From Ceratotherium simum simum (taxonomy: Eukaryota > Chordata > Mammalia > Perissodactyla > Rhinocerotidae): a stretch of 64,000 nt of DNA. The notes beneath the pieces were generated by a model. The model searched no databases, had not been told where the DNA came from, and saw only the letters and a list, made by a program, of their open reading frames with translations. The DNA lies in NCBI RefSeq assembly GCF_000283155.1, contig NW_004454177.1:24405912-24469911 (forward strand). The letters are read 5' to 3'. Position 1 is the stretch's first letter; every line of letters begins with the position of its first letter. The translations under genes and the position numbers were made by a program. This document shows, in pieces, positions 12,690-22,640 of this stretch.

Positions 12690-13130
12690 GCCTATTTCAT
12701 GATTCATCTGATGATCAGTCCTGGCTTTAAGACATTCAATGTCATTTATGCTAATGATTTGAATGCAAATTCATTTTGACCAGCTTTTTCTCAGATTATG
12801 AATCATACATTTTCCTAGTCACACCTTACATTAAAGAAATGTCTGACTTATAATTGCTTCATTTGTTCTTAAAGAAGAAAGATGAATAAATGCATTTTAA
12901 AGACACCATTAATGAGTAAAACAGCATTTTAATTAATGTGCCTTTAATTAAACAAAATATATTCTCTTCATAAGATCGTAAGTGATTTTTCCACCCCCTC
13001 TAGGCGAAACAGTAGCATTAAATGTTTCAGCCCATTAGGTTTTAAAGTTTTAAGTGACTAATAAGTTGGATTCCTGAATTCATATTACAGCCCACTCACA
13101 ATAGAAAATTAATAGCTCATAAATGAAATT
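12690..13130. promoter_or_regulatory. Candidate conserved noncoding element
   Basis: A non-repetitive AT-rich block dense in homeodomain-like cores (several TAATTA/TTAATTAA, for example near 12930-12950) with an exact octamer ATGCAAAT (POU-type site) at about 12762-12769. Such composition is typical of deeply conserved developmental enhancers, and the block lies just upstream of a possible exon. Conservation itself cannot be seen from one sequence, so the regulatory role is inference. Confidence 0.35.
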
Positions 13131-13218
13131 TCTGTTAAAAGCAAATCACATTGAACATTTTCCTGAGATAAGCATTTTTGAAAATGGAACTTGTTTTAAC
13201 TCTTGCCCTCTTCCCCAG

Positions 13219-13282
13219 GTGGGCATAGGCCAACAGAGGAATCCAGCAGCCGTGATGGATCAGAGTAACTTGGAAACCAGAG
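13219..13282 (+). other. Candidate exon (64 nt) with splice signals
   Basis: A strong acceptor (pyrimidine-rich 'actcttgccctcttccccag' ending at 13218) and a donor AG|gtacgt at 13283 bound a 64-nt segment. One frame is open through the whole segment and upstream to 13123. It contains an ATG at 13255 that would encode MDQSNLETR before the donor. A second frame reads EESSSRDGSE then stops, so the segment could also hold a C-terminus or be non-coding. The gene is not recognised. It could be a real alternative or lncRNA exon, or a cryptic one; what supports it is the splice-site quality. Confidence 0.3.
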
Positions 13283-13737
13283 GTACGTACATCTGCAGCA
13301 TCAGCTTTTCATTCACCATCTATCTTTGCTTCTATCTCAGTGCATTAGCTTTATAAATTACTGTTCATTTTTATTTACCTGCAAACACACAGCCTGAGCA
13401 AATGTGACACAGGAGTTCACAAAACTGGGTGAGAAAAATCTGTTTTAAAAAAAATAGACAATTAGCAAACAATAGCTCCAAGAAGTGTGGACTAAGTCAA
13501 GTTTCTCTTTCTCAGCTGGGGTCAGAACATCTACTGTAAGAATACTGTAATGATATGAGAAACAGAGTTAACTTTGGTGTCCCTGGAACAAGTTGAGAGA
13601 GAATGTTGGTTATCAGGCTCATGTTTCAGATTCTGCGAAGTAGAGCACAATCTTCAAATAGCAAGAAAACTCAATGAAAATACTAATCTCTGACGTGCCG
13701 AGCCGATGCATTGTAATTAGAATTCTTTGTTTTCCAC
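13283..13737. other. Unassigned sequence downstream of candidate exon
   Basis: No gene or repeat recognised. Would be intronic if the candidate exon is real. Confidence 0.35.
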
Positions 13738-13905
13738 CTGTCAGTGGCTCTTGAACTTAAATGTACATAAAAATCACTAAAGGGTGCTAATTCAAAGTGC
13801 AGGATCCCGAGACCCATTCCAAAGCTTCTCCTTCAATGGGCCTAGGATAGGGCTTCGAAAACTCTGTTTATCCTTTGTGATTCTAAAGCAAGTAGTCTGG
13901 TGATC
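13738..13905. mobile_element. MER5-like (hAT-Charlie) fragment
   Basis: Begins 'cagtggctcttgaacttaaa', close to the 'cagtggttctcaaa' terminal repeat of MER5/Charlie MITEs. It continues with the 'aaaaatcact' and 'cccattccaaagcttctcc' blocks. The far end is diverged. Confidence 0.5.
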
Positions 13906-13919
13906 GTGAAGAAAGGCAG

Positions 13920-14735
13920 ACCTGTAAAGATGTGTTTTTTCCTGCATATATACTTTTGTAAAAAATTTGGAAAATAAAAGAGAAAAAAATTCTGAGAAGA
14001 AAACATAATCACTCATAGTCCCACCACTCAACATAGCTACTGTTAAATTGGTACAACTTCTAGATGTATATATAAAATTATCCACAATTTTCTTCATGCT
14101 GTATATATTATCTGTAATACTGCACATATAATTTAATATTACATCACAAGAACTTTCCTTAAGTCACTAAAAACTGCCTATGTATAAAATTCTGCACTTA
14201 ATATAATTTTTTTTTTCAAGATTTGAAGGAATTATTCCATGGTCTTCTAATACAGTGTTGCTAATGTAAAGTCTAATGATAGATTTCTGGTTGCTTCATA
14301 GGTGGAATTTTTTTTAATTTCTGAAAACTTAGAGGATTTTATCTTCATGCTTGATATTCTTAAATTTCATTAGCCTGTGTTAGATAAATAAAAATTAACC
14401 TAAAAAATAGAAAGGTTATACAAATGGATTTTGCTAATAATTTTCTATATCTTCCTTTGTTCATTTAATAATGGATCTTAGAGATTTTTTTCCATGTTAG
14501 TATATTTAAATTTCACTTTTTGTTAGCTAAATAGCATTGATATCCCATAATCCATTTAACCCCTCCCCAACTGATAGACATTTAAATATTCCCAATTTTA
14601 CCCAATTAAAAGCAATGCTACAATGAACATGCTTGGGCATATATCTTGGGAACATGTTCAAATACTTCTATAACATGGATTCCTGAGCATAATTTTTTTT
14701 TGTTAAGAGGATATGTATATCAACTTTTTATATCA
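13920..14735 (-). mobile_element. Old L1 (L1ME type) 3' end, antisense
   Basis: 'atagtcccaccactcaacat' and 'tagctactgttaaattggta' match the reverse complement of an L1ME-type 3' UTR. Further on, 'cataatccatttaacccctc', 'attcccaattttacc' and 'agcaatgctacaatgaacat' match the inverted end of ORF2. It is strongly eroded. Confidence 0.65.
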
Positions 14736-15115
14736 TTAGGCTGCTGTTGCAAATCTGGAAATCAGACACTGAGATAAAGATTCATGTGTAAGAAATTTGT
14801 TGGGCGATACTCTAGGGATTAATCCCCATGAGTGAGTGACAGAAGAAGGTGAATTGCAATAAAGTTGCAACAAAGGCTTTAGCCAAACGGTCTCAGCTCT
14901 GGAGCTGAGATACCCTTTAGAGATGTTCACCATTGGGGCAAGAGAGTTGAGCCTTTATAGCATCACATCAACCAATCATTGGTTGCGCCAGAGAAAGAGC
15001 ATAGTCTTGGCAATGAGTCTCCTTTCAATACCCAGAGAGACATCCAGTTGAAATGTGTCAGCTGCCAACTATCAGCAGCTGAAAAATGAGTTCTTCAGTA
15101 CTTAGAGGAGTAAGG
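14736..15115 (-). mobile_element. Possible LTR-type sequence flanking an ERVL relic
   Basis: Unique-looking sequence with a CCAAT-like 'accaatcattggttg' and a 'ttgttgggcgatac' segment lies directly before antisense ERVL-like interior. By position it could be the antisense 3' LTR or an unrelated LTR. No paired LTR was found, so the call is weak. Confidence 0.25.
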
Positions 15116-16470
15116 ATCCGCCCAGTGAACCAAAGCATCCACTACCAACCACCCCTTTGTTCTGACTGTATCCTCCTGTCTTATATAAATTCTGATAGCA
15201 ACTCCTAATCTAGTGCTCTTCTTCTATTCAGGAAAATTTATGAGATGAAGATTAGCAGGATGAACTATAGTTTCTCAAGTCCACAAATGATTATCTCCCT
15301 CTTCTACTGTATTCTAGATCTCCCTTACTTTTGATAAGCACCTCTTCTGGCTAATATGACTTACCTGGTAGAGTGACGCCAAACCTTCGTCTATAGGGCA
15401 TCAAAAGCCCTAGTCCTCTAGTAAAAACATTCCTTCTCTAAACTTTTAAGTAAGACCTCTAAATTTCCAGAGCCAAGAAATGTGGGGATGGCAAGCACAT
15501 ATTTCATGAGTGGGTCACTGGGGGTGATGGTAAGTGGAGTCACTCCTTTATCTACCCCTTTGCTTCTAGACTCACATACTCTACCTTTTGGAGACAGAGC
15601 ACCATATACTTTCATTTGGAGTATACACAGCATCCTAGAAAATGGTACCCATGTTCTCAGTGTACCATCTGCAAACTGGTACCACAGTGGCACCTTCACC
15701 AGAACTCTGTAGATCAGTAGTTTCTGAGTAGGTTACTATGTGATTTAAACTAGTGGATTCCATGTTCATATACTTACTCCCACATCTCCTTCGCTCTGAA
15801 GAGGATCATGGGTTGGTGGAACAAACATTCCATAAACCCTCAAATAGCAGTGCTGGCTGCAGTCTCACAGCCAGAAAAGGCAAATTCATAATCAAAATAT
15901 ACGTCAATTCTAGAAAAGATGAATTTCTGTCCCTTCTAGGATGGAAGGCATCCAATGATACCAATATGAAACCAAGTGGCTGGTTGGCCTTCTTGAGGAA
16001 TGGTGCCACATTGGGTGCTCAGAGTTGGTCTTTTGTTGGAAATTTTGACCAAGGCTTGATTAACTATACTGAGTGGGAGCCCATATTTTGAGGCACATGC
16101 ATAGCCTTCATCCTTGCCCCCATGGCAATTTCATTCATTTACACATTGTGTCAATGCTGGAGTGACCAATGATAGATGTTAGCTAATGTCAATGGACTGC
16201 ATCATTTTGTCTACCTATATTTTTAAGGCTCCTTTCATGGTGGATGTTCTTTGATAATATTAACATAGAATACAAATATCTTCACACTTCATGCCTCCTC
16301 CAGTAGGTCAATGCTTATGCCTCTTCACCAGATATTCTTGACCCTAATCTTCTAATCTTTTTAGTCCTCTATGCCACTGACCAACCAGCTAAGCCATTTA
16401 CCATTTTATGTAAGTTATTCCACATAGCTACTTCTCTTTCCATAGCAAGTGGTTGACCAAGTATTTGTCT
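15116..16470 (-). pseudogene. Class III (ERVL-like) endogenous retrovirus interior, antisense
   Basis: The - strand frame 15418-15699 (93 codons) reads like the 3' part of an ERVL-type polyprotein, with a KGVDKGVTPLT stretch and a GSGNLEVLL end. Flanking + strand text (for example 'cagctaagccatttaccatt', 'gttattccacatagctactt') matches what I recall of inverted ERVL-type interiors scattered in mammalian genomes. Other frames are closed by many stops, so it is a dead relic of pol and flanking parts. It is antisense to the class I relic that begins at about 16480. Assignment to HERV-L, HERV16 or a related subfamily needs a RepeatMasker alignment. Confidence 0.5.
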
Positions 16471-17010
16471 GAAAAGATCATTGAATATGGTCACTTAATA
16501 ACAGGATCTCAAAGGAGGAGATTGATGTGCTCCCCACCAAGGAACTCATGGCCAGGTACCATGCCCATGGGAGGCCCAATGGGGGATCTCACTGGGGGTT
16601 CCAATGGTGGAATCCTCTGTTCCCTCTGCCTCTCCTGGTGAACCTGCATATGGGTTGAAGGGCCCATCCAGACCTCTCAGTTTTCAAAAATAAGCAATCC
16701 AAAGGTTATACGGGTTCCTCTGTCCCCAGAGGGAACAAGAGGCTCTATTCCAAGGTCACATTTCAATGAGGAGATGGGGAAAAATTGTACTTCTTGGGCC
16801 TTTTGGAGACAAGCATGCAGGTGACTATGATTCCCACAACCCCTACACCAGGATGAGGAGAAAACAGATAATGCCTTCTGGTGTTACGTCTGAGGCCACT
16901 ACCACCAGGACTCTTACCTAAGCCTGCCCATGGATGGGTCACTTCAGGCCCTTATAAGCCTCCATAGTTATGGCCTCCACTACTGAATGTATTAATAGTA
17001 TAGATGTATT

Positions 17011-17893
17011 GTGTACATACATCCCAACTCTCCTTCACCCACAGCCCTGACAGGAATTGATGCAGTTAAGGCCATCTTACTGGGGCACGTGGAAGTCCAT
17101 GAACATACCCCACTACTGGTACCTAATGCTATTGTCCCCTTAAAACTAACCACCCTCATTGCCAAATTTAAGGAAACCAAAGTTCTCCACGAGACTATTT
17201 CTCCACTCAATAGCTCCATCTGGTCTTTGCACAAGGCTTTGGGTACCTAGAGACTCTCCTTTGACTATTGGTGATTCAATGCTATAGTCCCACCCTTGAC
17301 ACATGCAGTACCAAATATTGTTACTGTCGCAGAGGCTATTTTTCAAGCTGAGGCAACTTGGTATGCAACAATTGATATCACAAGTACCCATTGCAGCACC
17401 CCTCTCACTCTGACTATCAGATCAATTTTCCTTTATGTGGAATGGCTTGCAATATATTTTAATGTCTTTCCATAGGTTACCTAAGTCTCATGGCTATCTG
17501 TCATTAATAGACAGGCCATGACTTGGAAAAATTCCCACCTCCAGAGGGAACACTAGCCTTCCACTACATAGATGGCATTTCCTAGTGGGCCCAGACAAGG
17601 CCACCATCTAACAAGGACTGGATGCCCTTTTGACCCACATGTGACAATATGACTGGGCCATTAATACAGACAAGGTACAAGAACCTAGTATCCAAATGAA
17701 ATTCCTGGGCATCATCTGGGAAGTAGCACAATGTCTCATTCCAGAAGAGACAATTACCAAGCATTTGGCCCTCTCTGCCCCCACAAATAAAAAGAGAAAG
17801 GCCCCAACCAACAGGATACCCCAGAGGTCCTCCAATGGGCCACCCAAGCTGTTCCTCTTGCCCAGGCCCCACCAATTCACATTTGCTATTTGA
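17011..17893 (+). pseudogene. ERV1 reverse transcriptase remnant
   Basis: The frame 17011-17250 (79 codons) covers the fingers, with the typical ISPLNSSIWSLHKA run, then stops. Further RT pieces follow in shifted frames: a TWYATIDI palm motif near 17360-17385, then HYIDG at 17562-17576, which is the YxDD active site with its second Asp replaced by Gly (GGC 17574-17576). The frame 17696-17893 holds the connection start, with FLGIIWE. Both the active-site change and the stop codons mean no activity. Confidence 0.7.
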
Positions 17894-18339
17894 ATGACAG
17901 GTTTCAGTAATCTCTCAGTTTGCCAATTGGAATCTATGGCAGAAGGACTCTACCACAGGTCAGATGGAGATGCCCATTGTGCTTTGGACTGATATACTCC
18001 CAGAATCTGCTTAAAGGCACACATCTTTTAGAGACCATTATTTGCCTGTTTTTTGTGCCTTGGTGGATATATCGAGTACATGATTCATGGCCATGAGGTA
18101 GTAGTGCAACCAGAAATCGTGTCATACGTCCAAGCAGCATCCTCAAATCACTGGGTAGGGGCAGCTCAGGAAGTCTCTTTAGTGAAATGGAATTGGTACA
18201 TAGAGAAGGGGGTAAAATCTGGCCGAGCTGGGTCTCACAACACCATGATAAGGTCTCAGGAGTATCCATCTGTGCCCCAGGTATATTGCTCAAGGAGCCA
18301 CTCTCTTACTGGCCCAGTGAAAACTCAGATATAGAAACT

Positions 18340-18720
18340 TCCTGAACCACACATGGGTCTGGTTTACTGATGTCTCTTCCTGGTTAACTTCTACCAAGAT
18401 GAAATAGAGTACAGCTGCCACCCAACCTGAGAGACAGTAAAGGGCACTCAGCGCAATGAGATATGGATGGCTATCCAGGCCATCCTAATGAATGAGCTGT
18501 GCTATATTTTCACTGACTTACGAGGCTGTGGATAATAGCCTGGCTGTTTGGTCAGGCCGCTGGCAAGCCTCAGACAGCCATATAAACAAGCCCCCACTGT
18601 GGAGATGAAACATTTATATAAAAACTAGCTCTGCTCCTAATAAGCTCTTTGTTATCTGTGTAGAAGCTTACCAGAAAGTATTTAGCTGACAGTGTTTGTC
18701 AGCTAAGTGCAGAGACTGAA
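18340..18720 (+). pseudogene. ERV1 RNase H remnant
   Basis: The triplets ttt-act-gat at 18363-18371 give FTD followed by VSSW, which matches the first catalytic Asp of retroviral RNase H (usual form FTDGSS-like). About 55-65 codons downstream a 'gccgctggcaagcctc' stretch fits the LAxWSGRWQ segment. There are several in-frame stops. Confidence 0.55.
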
Positions 18721-19435
18721 TTGCCCTCTAACTCAGAACAAGTAGATGTGCGACCCATTGCCTCCTGGATCCATGAGAAGACGGTCTATGGAAATTTAGA
18801 CACCATCCTAGACTGGTCTACAAGCACAGACTGCCACTATTGCCTGCAGATGCCAAAAGAGCATGAAAAAGCTGTCCTGCCTGACAGACCATGGCCAAAG
18901 CTAAAACTACTGACACAGTAAAAATACGAGGACAAATCTCTTGAGCCAATGGGTCAGGGAGTTCTTGACAAATAGATCACACTGTGCCTCTCATCCCATC
19001 CAGAGGGTTCCACTGGATCTTGACTGCAATTGACACTTTCTCCGGGTTTGGCCTAGCCATCCTTATGCATTCCACTGACTTGGGCCACACTATCTGGGTC
19101 ACGTAAGACTGTGGTTATTTCTTGTTCACATTTCCCCAGCACACTGGGGATAATGGCCCTGAGTTGTGGCCCAAGTTACACATCAGTGAGCCAAATCACA
19201 GGGCATACAATGGATTCTTCATTTTCTATATCACTCCCAAGCTGCATGGGTGATTGAGTGTTTTAATGGACAATTAAAAGATAGGCTTAAGTGGCTGACA
19301 GGAGAGAAAAGATAGTTCCAGCCTGGACTACAAATCTCAGGCAAGCCATCTGAGGTCTCAATACAGCAGTTCCCCAAAAGGTACTTCTCATTTGCGCTAT
19401 TATGTTTTACCAGCCTGTCTGACCTATTCCTTCAA
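18721..19435 (+). pseudogene. ERV1 integrase remnant
   Basis: The frame 18721-18921 contains the Cys pair of the HHCC zinc finger (CHYC, 18832-18843). The catalytic triad can still be read: Asp in AIDTFS (GAC 19032-19034), Asp in GDNGPE (GAT 19149-19151) and Glu in VIECFN (GAG 19256-19258). Second Asp to Glu is 107 nt, one short of the 108 nt expected for the D-x35-E spacing, so a 1-nt deletion separates them. Other stops interrupt the frame. Confidence 0.7.
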
Positions 19436-19894
19436 TTGCATACCCTTCTTTTACAATTATTGACAGCTCAGCCTCTGCAGGGGACCCCGCAAGGGCCCTC
19501 TATTCCCTTCAACCCCTTCTTGAAGAGTCAGATCGGTGGGAGATTAGAATGGCTATTAAACAATGAGGAGTGGAAGACAGCAACTTCCTTCTCCATTTAC
19601 TACCCAGGTGCAAAGAATGAATTTTTGCCCACAAGAACTTCAAAAATAATGACCATCAATTTGATGTCTCTAGTTCAACATTTTCCTTATGGTGGCCCTG
19701 CCGCTTTGCCCTGTGAAGCCCCATGGGATCAATATCACCACATAGAATGGAAAAATTTATTGAACCGTAAGAGGATCCAAGCCAGAAGATTTGAGTACAT
19801 CACCCCAGAGGAAGAATTAAGAATGTTATCCTTGCCTATGGTACAGCAAAGACTGCCCATACCGCAGTCAATGGGGAGAAGTCTCCTTAACTGA
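19436..19894 (+). pseudogene. ERV1 integrase C-terminus / pre-Env open frame
   Basis: A 152-codon frame, the longest in the provirus. It lies between the integrase core and the Env remnant and begins in the position of the integrase C-terminal domain. No domain is recognisable within it (a WDQYHHIEWKN run is the most protein-like part). It is probably Pol tail plus Env leader read partly out of frame. Confidence 0.4.
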
Positions 19895-21200
19895 TATAAT
19901 GTGAGCCCCTTCAAACCTAAGAGCCTGAGTACAGGAGACAAGGGGAAAAGTGATGTAACCTCTCTTCTCTTTCTCCTACAGAATAGCCTGTGTGACTCTG
20001 CCTTGCTGAATTTTTTGATAAATCTGCCCCAGGCAGTTGTCACTGCCCTGAATCTGACAAGCTGTTGGATATGTCATCTAGTGCCCGACCTCACAAATAA
20101 ATACTTGATTGCTGTGCCACTGAATACCAAAAACAGACATTTCTTTAACCATAGACTTTTCTGATACCTCAGGTACCCCAAGCTTATTAATCTGGACTGG
20201 ATTTGCCACAACTGGACTCCAACACTGCAGAAGCAAAAATGCCTCTCTAGACGTCAACTTGCTTCTATCAGAGGTAGAAGCAACTGAAACTTCTGGGAAA
20301 GGGAGAATAGGATCTGCAGTCGAGGCTATATAGGTCTGGATAGTGGCAGTCTTCTCCTCCTGTTTTCTCTTACACTCACTCCAGTCTTACACAGAATCCT
20401 CAATTCCACTCAAGAATTCTGCCCACAAGGAGGGACTTTTAGCTGATTGATCTCCATGGTAGTCAACAATTCTACCCTCTCAGCACCATGTCTACCCTCT
20501 TGAGATATTATTTCATTTACAAAAACCAGGCCTTCACCTGTCTTCCTCCTACCAATGTAACATGTACATATAAGCATTAATAAGAGACAACCAAGTATTC
20601 AAAACAGCCCCTCCAATTGAACATGTCACAACATGCTGAGTGAGGTGGGAGCTTCAAAACCAGTCAGACTCCAGTTACTTGAGGGAATTGATAGGTGGCA
20701 TTACCAACTCTCTGCTCATGGGTCTGCTTCATGTGGTTATCCCCACCATCAGGGTCATTCAATTAGAAAATGCTTTGCACAACCTGTACCTGATCCTCGC
20801 TGAGGTCATTAATGATACTACCTCAGTTTTGAAGGCACAAAAGACCAGCCTCAGCCTCAATTCTGTGGCCCAAGTAATGTTAGATAACAACATAGCCCTC
20901 AACTTCCTGCTGGCCAGCCAAAGATGGGTGGGTTTGTGTGATTTACAACACCTCATTTTTCAGCTGGATCAATAAAACTGCCAAGTAGAAGAGTTGATTA
21001 CGAGGCTTAAAAAGAAGTCCTCCTGACTCTCTGAAGTAAACTCTGATGGGCTATAGGCTATCTCTTCCTGACTTGGGAATGGTTGGGGTTCATGGCTATG
21101 TGCCCTCCTCCAGAGAGGCCTCACTATCCTGCTTCAAGCGATTTTGATCATGACCTTGGTCCACCGCTGCCTCAGAATAATTAACTAGTTACTGTCACAA
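19895..21200 (+). pseudogene. ERV1 envelope remnant (SU scraps and TM subunit)
   Basis: The 20640-20975 frame (111 codons) matches a class I Env TM ectodomain: a heptad-like region, then the immunosuppressive-type helix (LDNNIALNFLLAS) at roughly residues 80-93. The Cys motif that normally follows (CX6CC) is degraded, with one Cys left and the CC pair absent. The remnant then stops, and downstream text in other frames fits the membrane anchor (about 21080-21190). Upstream SU sequence is unreadable apart from short frames (19901-20164). Confidence 0.6.
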
Positions 21201-21440
21201 CTACTTAAAGTCTAACTCATTTGGGCCCATAATGGGATAACCTATATTTCCTGCTCTGGTCCAGAAAGATCAAGGGGTAGAGTCGAAGAGTCTGGCTCCA
21301 GGCCAAAATCTTATGTGTAATCTTTTAGGCCCTATTTTCATGTTTTTCACAAATAGCACTGAAAAATTGTGCATGACTTGAGGGAAAAATCTAGTGCATT
21401 AGCTGATGTCTACAGGCTCTAAACATATTTCATTTGGGGG

Positions 21441-21740
21441 TAGAGGGGAGCATTTCCCAGGTCATTACTTCTTCAACTAGGTTATTATAAAGCAAACTCA
21501 TAAACATTCAAATTCCAAGAAAACTTTTACTCTGTAACTGTGACTTGAGGCTGGTAGACTTTGTCAACTATCTGTCTTTATCTCCGTGGCTCCCTGTCCT
21601 GTTTACTCTACTTAAGGCTTCTCCTCAACCCACATGTTCAGAGTTGTTTCTGAATTCAAGAGGCTCTGACCAAGTTCTACTTCTTATATGAGAACATGAG
21701 AAACTCCAGGGATCTAGTCTCCAGTGAAACTGATGAAAAT
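21441..21740 (+). mobile_element. Possible 3' LTR remnant of the ERV1
   Basis: A purine-rich tract 'tttgggggtagaggggagca' at about 21433-21452 could be the polypurine tract. The following 300 bases would then be LTR. No matching 5' LTR was found upstream of 16480 and no poly(A) signal is evident, so this stays weak. Confidence 0.25.
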
Positions 21741-22499
21741 TATTTTAAAAACCAACTAATTGTAATCTCTGGAAATGGTTCAACAGACAGATAGAGAATG
21801 AAAAATAAAAATTATTCAAGAAAATCTACTAAAACATGGTAAGAATTGTGAGAGTCTGTGATGGTTGAACAAAAATCTGTATCCACCTTTCCAACTCTCA
21901 GTTTAGCAATATGGAAACTCCACTTTAGACTGGTGCAGCCAAGGGGTCTATGACCCCTACATATTGGAGACTGAAACTTCTATTACTATATAATATCTCC
22001 TTTGTCCCATCTAATGTTTTAGTCTTAATATTCTATTTTTTTCTTACTTTAATATTCCTTCTCATATCTTATTATTTGTTAGCATTTATCTAGTACATCT
22101 TTTCCATAATTCTTTTCAATTTTTAAAAGTCTTTTCTCTCAGGTGTGTCCTATTAAACAGTATATCCCATTTCAAAGTAGGATAATTTTCAAGAGTTCAC
22201 CCAGAAGAATGGCTCCTGCCTAGATCTGTATTCTGTGCTCTGGTTGCTCAATCAACCTAATCTCTCTGGCTAAGATCTTCTAAAACTTCTTAAAATGTTC
22301 TGGTCTTCTAATGGCACCTTGTCTTGTTTCTGACCCCATTGTAGGTATATTCTAGATGGATAGAAAGATAGGCACATAAAAATATGTTCACCCTAGATAT
22401 AGGTATGTAAAGACACAGATATTTTCTGTTGTTTCAGTATGATTTGGATGAGAAAGGAGAAAATGGGTGTGCTTAGTCTGTCTTCTTAATCTACTCTCT
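21741..22499. other. Unassigned sequence
   Basis: No gene or family recognised. Confidence 0.35.
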
Positions 22500-22640
22500 T
22501 AACTCTTCCTTTAAATATGATGAACTAAGGTTCACAGAAAGTAAGTCATTTGACCAAACTCACAAAGCTAATAGCAGAAAGAAAACGAAGGCACTGGGCT
22601 CTTAATTTCTATCCAACATCACTTTTCACTACAGTGTGTT
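22500..22640 (-). repeat. MIR SINE fragment, antisense
   Basis: 'gaactaaggttcacagaaag' followed by 'gtcatttgaccaaactcaca' fits the inverted MIR core after the 'gatgaggaaactgag' position. Confidence 0.55.

Larger units (their letters stand above)
16480..21440 (+). mobile_element. Class I (ERV1, gammaretrovirus-like) endogenous retrovirus, internal region
   Basis: Remnants occur in retroviral order on the + strand: RT core (about 17080-17900), RNase H (about 18360), integrase zinc finger and DDE core (18721-19430), then an Env transmembrane segment (20640-20975). The gamma-type Env-TM immunosuppressive-like helix and the RT-connection style place it in class I rather than ERVL. Every region is cut by stops and frameshifts. 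The gag/protease part (about 16480-17000) is hardly readable, and no clear LTR pair was found. The provirus is old and non-functional. Confidence 0.7.

Noticed and set aside
17582..18293. Overlapping antisense frames of 90-119 codons
   Set aside because: Shadows of the sense ERV1 pol remnant.
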